Part shown: one piece after another, positions 32,266 to 37,353 of the stretch | Layout: every line of letters starts with the position of its first letter | How positions within the stretch are numbered: position 1 is the stretch's first letter | NCBI RefSeq assembly: GCF_021699195.1 | Contig: NZ_SSXE01000117.1 | Location: 1-37,353 of the forward strand | Length of the DNA: 37,353 nt | Origin: Nonomuraea sp. MG754425 | GTDB lineage: Bacteria > Actinomycetota > Actinomycetes > Streptosporangiales > Streptosporangiaceae | Reading direction: 5' to 3' | The notes under the pieces: model-generated | Told to the model about the DNA's origin: nothing | Seen by the model: only the letters and a program-made list of their open reading frames with translations | Database searches by the model: none | Position numbers and translations under genes: made by a program

Positions 32266-35255
32266 CCGACCAGCGCAAACTCCTCGAGCGCGCCCTGGTG
32301 CAACTGCGCGAGAGCCGCGCCCGGCTGGCCGCGGCCGAGCGCGCGGCGCACGAGCCGATCTCGGTGCTCGGGGCCGGCCTGCGGCTGCCGGGCGACGTGG
32401 CCGACCTGGAGGCGTTCTGGGACCTGCTGCGCGACGGCGTGGACGCGGTCACGCCGTCGGTGGACACGCTCGACGGCCACCGCCCCAAACCGGCCGACCG
32501 CGTCGAGAACGGCCGGTGGGCGGGATTGCTGACCGAGGTGGACGGCTTCGACGCCGCCTTCTTCGGCCTCTCCCCGTCCGAGGCGGCCAAGATGGACCCG
32601 CAGCAGCGGCTCGTCCTGGAGGCGGCCTGGGAGGCGATGGAGGACGCCGGGCTGCCGCTGGAGGCGCTGCAGCGCGCCGGCACCGGCGTGTTCCTGGGCG
32701 TCTACAACAGCGACTACCTCACCCTCCAGTACGACGACCCGGCCACGATCAACACCTACACGGCCCCCGGGGGCGCGCACAGCGTGCTGGCCAACCGGCT
32801 GTCCTACCTGCTGGACCTGCGCGGCCCGAGCCTGGCCGTGGACACCGCCTGCTCCTCCTCGCTGATGGCGGTGCACCTCGCGGTGCGCGCGCTGCGTCAG
32901 GGCGAGTGCGACATCGCGCTGGCCGGCGGCGTCAACGTCATCCTCAATCCGATCTCCACGACGGTCACCGAGAAGGTGCTGCCGATGGCGCCGGGCGGGC
33001 GGTGCCGGACGTTCGACGCCGCCGCCGACGGGATCATCCGCGCCGAGGGGTGCGGCGTGCTCGTCCTGACCCGCGAGTCGCTGGCGGGGGGCCGCCGGGT
33101 GCGGGCGGTGATCCGCGGCACGGCGGCCAACCACGACGGCCGTACCAACGGCCTGACCGCGCCCAACCCGCGGGCGCAGGCGGACCTGCTGCGCCGCGCC
33201 CTCGACGACGCCCGCGTGCGCCCGGAGGAGGTCACCTACGTCGAGGCCCACGGGACGGGCACGCCGCTGGGCGACCCGATCGAGGTGGAGGCGCTGCGCG
33301 AGGTGTACGGCGCCGGCTCCCTGCCGTGCGCGCTCGGGTCGGTGAAGACGAACTTCGGCCATCAGGAGGCCGCCGCGGGCGTCACGGGCCTGATCAAGGC
33401 GATGCTGGTGCTGGAGCACGAGCAGGTGCCGCCCAACGTGCACCTGCGGCGGCTCAACCCGGAGATCGACCTGGCGGGCAGCAGGCTGTCGGCTCCGTCC
33501 GAGCTGACCGGCCTGGCCAGGGGCGAGCACGCGGCGCTGGCCGCGGTCAGCTCGTTCGGCTTCGGCGGGGCGAACGTGCACGCGATCGTGCAGGCCCCGC
33601 CGGCGCCGCCCGCGGACCCGGCCACCCTGGGCAAGCTGGTGCTGCCGCTGTCGGCCCGTGACCCGGCCGCGCTGGTCGCGCTGGCCCGGTCGTACGCCGA
33701 CCGGCTGGCCGGGGCCGACCTGGCGCGGGCCGCGGCGGTGTGCGCGGCGGCCGGGACGCGGCGCACGCACCTGGCGCACCGGGTGTGCCTGACCGCGTCC
33801 GACCCCGGCGAGCTGGTGGCCCGGCTGCGCGAGGTGGAGGGCGGCGGCGCCGCCGTCCCGCCCCGGCCGCCACGGGTGGCGTTCGTCTTCAGCGGCCAGG
33901 GCTCGCAGTGGGCCGGCATGGGCACCGAGCTGCTGCGGCGTGAGCCGGTGGTCGCGGCGGAGGTGGCCGCGTGCGACGCCGTCGTGCGCGAGCTGGCCGG
34001 CTGGTCGGTCCTGGAGCGGCTCGCCGACGGCGACCGGCTGGAGGAGACCGAGGTCGGGCAGGTCACGATCGGCGCGCTGCAGCTCGGGCTGCTCGCTTTG
34101 TGGCGGTCCTGGGGGGTCGAGCCGTCGGCCGTCACCGGGCACAGCATGGGCGAGGTCACCGCCGCGTACGCGGCGGGGGCGCTGGACCGCGAGCAGCTCT
34201 TCGACCTGCTGCTGCGGCGGGCGCGCCGGGCCGAGGAGGGCGCGGCGGGCGGCGCGATGGCGAGCGTCTCGCTGCCCCCGGACCGGGTGCGCGCCCTGAT
34301 CGGCTCCGGCCGTGACGCGGGCGAGCCCGGCGGGGCCGGGATCGGCGCGGCGAACGGCTCCGTCCGGGCCGGGATCGGCGCGGTGAACGGGCCGCGCTCC
34401 ACCGTGATCTCCGGTGAGCGGCAGGCGGTGGCGGCCCTGTGCGCCCAGGCCGAGCGGCTCGGCGCGAGCGTGCGCCGGCTGCCCAGCCGCTACGGCTTCC
34501 ACAGCCCCATGCTGGACGGTCAGGACGAGCGGCTGGCCGCCGAACTGGCGCACCTGCGTCCCGGCCCCTGCGCGGTGCCGATGTACTCGACCGTGACGGG
34601 CGCGCTGGTCCGGCCGGGCGACCTCGCGGCGGCGCACTGGGGGCGCAACCTGCGTGACACGGTGCGCTTCGCACCCGCCGTCTCCGCGATCGCCGCCGCC
34701 GGCGTGACGGTCTTCGTGGAGATCGGCCCCCACCCGGTCCTGCTGCGGGACCTCGGCGAGACGCTGGAGGAGGCCGGCGTGCGCTACCGGGCCGTGGGCA
34801 GCCTGCGGCGCGACCGGCCGGCCGCCGACACGCTCGACCGCTCGCTGGCCGACCTGTACCGGGCCGGGCTGGAGGTGGACTGGGAGGCCGTGCTCGGCGC
34901 GGCCCCCGCCGGCGTCGCGCTGCCCGCCTATCCCTGGCGGCGCGCGCGTCACTGGCTGGGCGAGGCTCCGCAGCGGGCCGACCTGGCCGCCGCCGTGCCG
35001 CTGGCCGAGCGTACCGAGACGATCGCGCTGTTCGTCCGGCGGCGCATCGCCGAGGCCCTCGGGCTGGACGACGTCGCCCAGGTGCCCGCGGACCGGCCGC
35101 TGGCCGACTTCGCGCTCGACTCGCTGGTGATCGTCGAGCTGAAGGGCCGGGCGGAGAACGAGCTCGGCGTCACGGTGCCGCTCCAGGCGCTGCTGCGCGT
35201 CCTGCAGGGCGGCACCGCCCACGACCTGGCCGTCATGATCGCGAAGGAGAGCTGA
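32262..35255 (+). CDS. Type I polyketide synthase 2: KS-AT-ACP
   Basis: 997 residues. A short N-terminal coiled-coil-like docking helix (LLERALVQLRESRARLAAAERA) precedes KS (30-455): Cys197 in DTACSSS, His330, His367. AT (about 540-830): Ser628 in GHSMGE and a YGFHS specificity segment (His747), closest to the HAFH malonyl-CoA type. ACP (about 915-990): Ser954 in FALDSL. There is no KR, DH, ER or thioesterase, so the chain should remain on the ACP as a beta-ketoacyl thioester unless another protein releases it. The gene lies between PKS 1 (ATGA overlap) and a type II thioesterase (4-bp gap). The next genes suggest release by an AfsA-like enzyme. Confidence 0.96.
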   Translation: MTDQRKLLERALVQLRESRARLAAAERAAHEPISVLGAGLRLPGDVADLEAFWDLLRDGVDAVTPSVDTLDGHRPKPADRVENGRWAGLLTEVDGFDAAFFGLSPSEAAKMDPQQRLVLEAAWEAMEDAGLPLEALQRAGTGVFLGVYNSDYLTLQYDDPATINTYTAPGGAHSVLANRLSYLLDLRGPSLAVDTACSSSLMAVHLAVRALRQGECDIALAGGVNVILNPISTTVTEKVLPMAPGGRCRTFDAAADGIIRAEGCGVLVLTRESLAGGRRVRAVIRGTAANHDGRTNGLTAPNPRAQADLLRRALDDARVRPEEVTYVEAHGTGTPLGDPIEVEALREVYGAGSLPCALGSVKTNFGHQEAAAGVTGLIKAMLVLEHEQVPPNVHLRRLNPEIDLAGSRLSAPSELTGLARGEHAALAAVSSFGFGGANVHAIVQAPPAPPADPATLGKLVLPLSARDPAALVALARSYADRLAGADLARAAAVCAAAGTRRTHLAHRVCLTASDPGELVARLREVEGGGAAVPPRPPRVAFVFSGQGSQWAGMGTELLRREPVVAAEVAACDAVVRELAGWSVLERLADGDRLEETEVGQVTIGALQLGLLALWRSWGVEPSAVTGHSMGEVTAAYAAGALDREQLFDLLLRRARRAEEGAAGGAMASVSLPPDRVRALIGSGRDAGEPGGAGIGAANGSVRAGIGAVNGPRSTVISGERQAVAALCAQAERLGASVRRLPSRYGFHSPMLDGQDERLAAELAHLRPGPCAVPMYSTVTGALVRPGDLAAAHWGRNLRDTVRFAPAVSAIAAAGVTVFVEIGPHPVLLRDLGETLEEAGVRYRAVGSLRRDRPAADTLDRSLADLYRAGLEVDWEAVLGAAPAGVALPAYPWRRARHWLGEAPQRADLAAAVPLAERTETIALFVRRRIAEALGLDDVAQVPADRPLADFALDSLVIVELKGRAENELGVTVPLQALLRVLQGGTAHDLAVMIAKES

Positions 35256-35259
35256 GGCG

Positions 35260-36012
35260 ATGACCGCGCTGGCCTGTCTCGTCGAGAACCCGGCCGCCGC
35301 GCTGCGCCTGGTGTGCTTCCCGCACTCCGGCGGGCAGCCCGGCATGTTCCGCCGCTGGGCGACCGGCCTGGCCCCGGACGTGGAGGTGTGGGGGGCGACG
35401 CTGCCGGGCCGCGCCACCCGGGTGAGCGAGCCGTTCGCCCGGCGGTGGAGCCCGCTGGTCGCCGAGATCGCCGACGCGGTGCTGGAGCAGGTGCCGGGGC
35501 CGGTGGCGCTGTTCGGGCACAGCCTGGGCGCGCTGCTGGCCTTCGAGGTGAGCCGCGCCCTGACGCTGGCGGGACGGGCCCCCGAGCACCTGGTGGTCTC
35601 CGCCCGCGCCACGCCCGCCACGCCGTACCCGCTGACGCTGCCGGACGGCGACGAGGAGCTGATCGAGGCGGTGGACCGCGTCTACCAGGGCATCCCGTCG
35701 GCGCTGCGCGACTCGCCCGACCTGCTGCGGCTGTTCGCCCCGGTCCTGCGGGCGGACCTGGAGCTGGCCGTCTCCTACGTCTTCCGTCCTGGGCCGCCGC
35801 TGTCGTGCCCGATCACGGCGCTCGGCGGCGCGGACGACCCGACGGTCCCGGCCGCCGAGCTGTCGGCCTGGGGCCGCCACACCAGTGGCGACTTCGCCGC
35901 CGAGTGCTTCCCCGGCGGCCACTTCTACCTCGACGCCGCCGAGCGCGCGGTGCTGGACACGCTCTGGCGGCGCCTGCCGCGCCGCCACACCCTCACGAGG
36001 AGTCCGCTGTGA
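35260..36012 (+). CDS. Type II thioesterase (alpha/beta hydrolase)
   Basis: 250-residue stand-alone thioesterase of the GrsT/TEII family. Catalytic Ser88 in FGHSLGALLAFE, Asp192 in LGGADDP and His221 in FPGGHFYL are all present; the N terminus LVCFPHSGGQPGMFRRW is the family signature. Its usual task is to clear wrong or stalled acyl groups from the PKS carrier proteins; release of the finished chain is possible but less typical. The start follows PKS 2 by 4 bases and its stop overlaps the GTG start of the AfsA-like gene (GTGA), so it belongs to the same transcript. Confidence 0.94.
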   Translation: MTALACLVENPAAALRLVCFPHSGGQPGMFRRWATGLAPDVEVWGATLPGRATRVSEPFARRWSPLVAEIADAVLEQVPGPVALFGHSLGALLAFEVSRALTLAGRAPEHLVVSARATPATPYPLTLPDGDEELIEAVDRVYQGIPSALRDSPDLLRLFAPVLRADLELAVSYVFRPGPPLSCPITALGGADDPTVPAAELSAWGRHTSGDFAAECFPGGHFYLDAAERAVLDTLWRRLPRRHTLTRSPL

Positions 36013-36950
36013 CCTCTGACCTGTCCGGGAAGCTGACCTTCGACCAGACGGTGCCGCGCGCGCTGGCCCACCGGCAGGCCGTGGGCGAGGTGTTCGTCAC
36101 CGACTCCGCCCCCGGGCCCGACGGCGACCACCTGGTGGCCGTGCAGGTGCCGCGGGCGCACAGCCTCTGGTTCGACCGGCTCGTCGCCTTCCACGACCCG
36201 TTCTGCACGGCGGAGGCGGCCCGCCAGGGGTCGTTCGTCGTGCTGCACCGCTACTTCGGGGTGCCGGTCGGCCTGCCGTTCAGCCTGCTGCGCTGGCAGT
36301 TCCAGGTGCACGACCTGGCCGCCTACCGCGACGACGAGCGCTCGCCGCTGCAGGGGGTCCTGCGCTACCGGGTGAGCGGCAAGCCGGCGGCGGGCGGCGA
36401 GTTCGGCGACATGAAGCTGTCCGGGGAGCTGACGATCGGCTCGGTCACCGCGATGAGCTTCAGCGGCGACGTGGTCTTCTTCGGCAAGGAGGACTACGCG
36501 GCGCTGCGCGAGTTCCAGCAGGCGCGCAGGCCCGCACCGGATCCGGCCGCCGCCGTCGTCACGCCGCTGGACCCGGCGCTCGTCGGCCGCCGCGACCGGC
36601 GCAACGTGGCGATCGGCGACGGCGAGCGCTTCCCCTACGTGATCGACACCACGCATCCCTCCTACTTCGACCACGCCTACGACCACGTGCCGGGGCCGTT
36701 CATCGTCGAGGGGTTCCGGCAGGCGGCGCTGGTCGCGGCGGTGCGGGCCGGGGCGCTGGGCTCGCCGGTCGCCGCGGTGCTCGGCTGCTCGACGACGTTC
36801 GGCTCGTTCGGCGAGTTCGGGGCGGTGCTGGAGTGCGCGGCGGAGGTGACCGGGGTCACCGGCGGGCGGGTGAGCGTCGGCCTGGAGCTGCACCAGTACG
36901 GCAAGCGCCTGGCGACGGCGGGCATCGAGCTCGGGCCGTACCCGTCATGA
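36009..36950 (+). CDS. AfsA/ScbA-like double hot-dog protein (A-factor biosynthesis family)
   Basis: 313 residues made of two AfsA hot-dog repeats. The N terminus LTFDQTVPRALAHRQAVGEVFVTD matches the start of AfsA/ScbA-type proteins. Repeat 1 carries HDPFCTAEAARQ (Glu69, Arg72) followed by RYFGVPVG; repeat 2 carries HPSYFDHAYDHVPG (216-229) then VEGFRQAA (Glu234, Arg237). These E-x-x-R-Q segments correspond to residues reported as essential in ScbA. Known AfsA enzymes transfer a beta-ketoacyl group from ACP to dihydroxyacetone phosphate, the first step to gamma-butyrolactones and butenolides. GTG start with AGGAG 6 bases upstream, overlapping the thioesterase stop; it is placed right after a PKS that ends in a beta-ketoacyl-ACP. 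No separate receptor (ArpA-type) gene is in the window. Confidence 0.9.
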   Translation: MTSDLSGKLTFDQTVPRALAHRQAVGEVFVTDSAPGPDGDHLVAVQVPRAHSLWFDRLVAFHDPFCTAEAARQGSFVVLHRYFGVPVGLPFSLLRWQFQVHDLAAYRDDERSPLQGVLRYRVSGKPAAGGEFGDMKLSGELTIGSVTAMSFSGDVVFFGKEDYAALREFQQARRPAPDPAAAVVTPLDPALVGRRDRRNVAIGDGERFPYVIDTTHPSYFDHAYDHVPGPFIVEGFRQAALVAAVRAGALGSPVAAVLGCSTTFGSFGEFGAVLECAAEVTGVTGGRVSVGLELHQYGKRLATAGIELGPYPS

Positions 36951-37353
36951 GGGCCGCGCGCTCCCCCGTCGTGGCCGCCGGGCTGATCGCGTTCGCGCTG
37001 GCGCTCAACCTGAGCGCGGGGAACGTGATCCTGCCCGCGGTCGAACGCGATCTCGGCACCACCCTGGCGCTCAGCCGCTGGGTGGTGCTCGGCTACGCGC
37101 TGGCCTGCGTGGCGTTCGTCCCTTTTGCCGGATGGGTGCGGGAGCGGCTGGGCCGGCGGCGGGCGTTGCGGGCCGGCGTGGCCGGGTTCGCGGCGGTCTC
37201 CGTGGCGTGCTCGCTCGCGCCGGAGATCGTCACGTTGCTGGCCGCCCGCGTCCTGCTGGGGGCCTTCGCCGCCGTGCTCACCGTGCTGGCCGCCACGCTG
37301 GCGATCTCCGGGGCCGGTCGCCGGGTGGGCGGGCTGGCGGTGGCGGCCAGCAC
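36947..37353 (+). CDS. MFS transporter, N-terminal part (cut by the window end)
   Basis: The ATG overlaps the AfsA-like stop (ATGA), and the frame stays open to the last base: 135 codons are visible. It begins MRAARSPVVAAGLIAFALAL, a first membrane helix, followed by NVILPAVERDLG, RWVVLGYALACVAFVPFAGW, the motif A-like loop RERLGRRRALRAG and a third and fourth helix (VTLLAARVLLGAFAAVL). This is the DHA2-like drug-exporter pattern. As the last visible gene of the PKS operon it probably exports the product. The C-terminal part and any further cluster genes lie beyond the window. Confidence 0.88.
   Translation, partial: MRAARSPVVAAGLIAFALALNLSAGNVILPAVERDLGTTLALSRWVVLGYALACVAFVPFAGWVRERLGRRRALRAGVAGFAAVSVACSLAPEIVTLLAARVLLGAFAAVLTVLAATLAISGAGRRVGGLAVAAS

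Noticed and set aside
35260..36012. The thioesterase as the chain-releasing TE of the PKS.
   Set aside because: It is a separate protein with the type II (GrsT-like) signature, usually an editing enzyme. The AfsA-like protein is a better release candidate given the unreduced last module, though TE release is not excluded.
36009..36950. The AfsA-like gene as only a signalling gene (A-factor synthase) unrelated to the PKS product.
   Set aside because: Not fully excluded, but it is translationally coupled within the PKS operon and no ArpA-type receptor gene is next to it in this window, so a biosynthetic role is favoured.

Overview
This 37.4 kb window has very high GC, dense genes, strong G/C bias at third codon positions, many GTG/TTG starts and ATGA/GTGA stop-start overlaps. 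With LuxR, TetR, DeoR and MerR regulators, an MmpL transporter, an MCE protein and type I PKS genes, this points to a filamentous actinomycete. A Streptosporangiales member such as Nonomuraea is my guess, from the style of TilS and the other proteins, not a demonstrated fact.

Left part (1-16.3 kb), metabolic and accessory genes. (i) A leftward operon of a DUF6282-type amidohydrolase, an ABC ATPase and an ABC permease, headed by two ATTGTNNACAAT palindromes typical of FadR-subfamily GntR operators. (ii) A small unknown protein, tilS, a strong bidirectional terminator, an SPW-repeat membrane protein and a lone methyltransferase. (iii) Divergent acyl-CoA dehydrogenase and orphan mce genes separated by two palindromes. 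(iv) A divergent MFS/TetR pair with three palindromic operators. (v) A probable four-carbon acid-sugar catabolic locus: DUF1537 kinase, PdxA-type dehydrogenase and DeoR regulator leftward, aldo/keto reductase and HpcH/HpaI aldolase rightward. Several genes here carry 12-, 15- or 27-bp tandem repeats, some in frame.

Right part (16.3 kb to the end), a biosynthetic gene cluster that runs off the right edge. The core is a tightly coupled rightward operon: fatty acyl-AMP ligase (FAAL), PKS 1 (ACP-KS-AT-DH-KR-ACP), PKS 2 (KS-AT-ACP, no reductive domain, no thioesterase), a type II thioesterase, an AfsA-like double hot-dog protein and an MFS exporter (cut by the window end). Upstream lie a small membrane protein, an MFS drug exporter, a NarL/LuxR-type orphan response regulator, an MmpL/RND exporter, an unknown polytopic membrane protein, an aldo/keto reductase, a MerR regulator and a HAD hydrolase.

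How it may work (inference): the FAAL adenylates a fatty acid and loads the N-terminal ACP of PKS 1. PKS 1 adds one unit and reduces and dehydrates it. PKS 2 adds one unreduced unit, leaving a beta-ketoacyl-ACP. That is the class of donor that AfsA/ScbA enzymes transfer to dihydroxyacetone phosphate to form butenolides, so the line may end in a butenolide or gamma-butyrolactone. The HAD hydrolase and aldo/keto reductase would fit the dephosphorylation and reduction steps. The MFS, MmpL and aldo/keto reductase promoters share one inverted-repeat motif, SGATA-N14-TATCS, at fixed spacing, which suggests one local regulon, most simply under the MerR protein.
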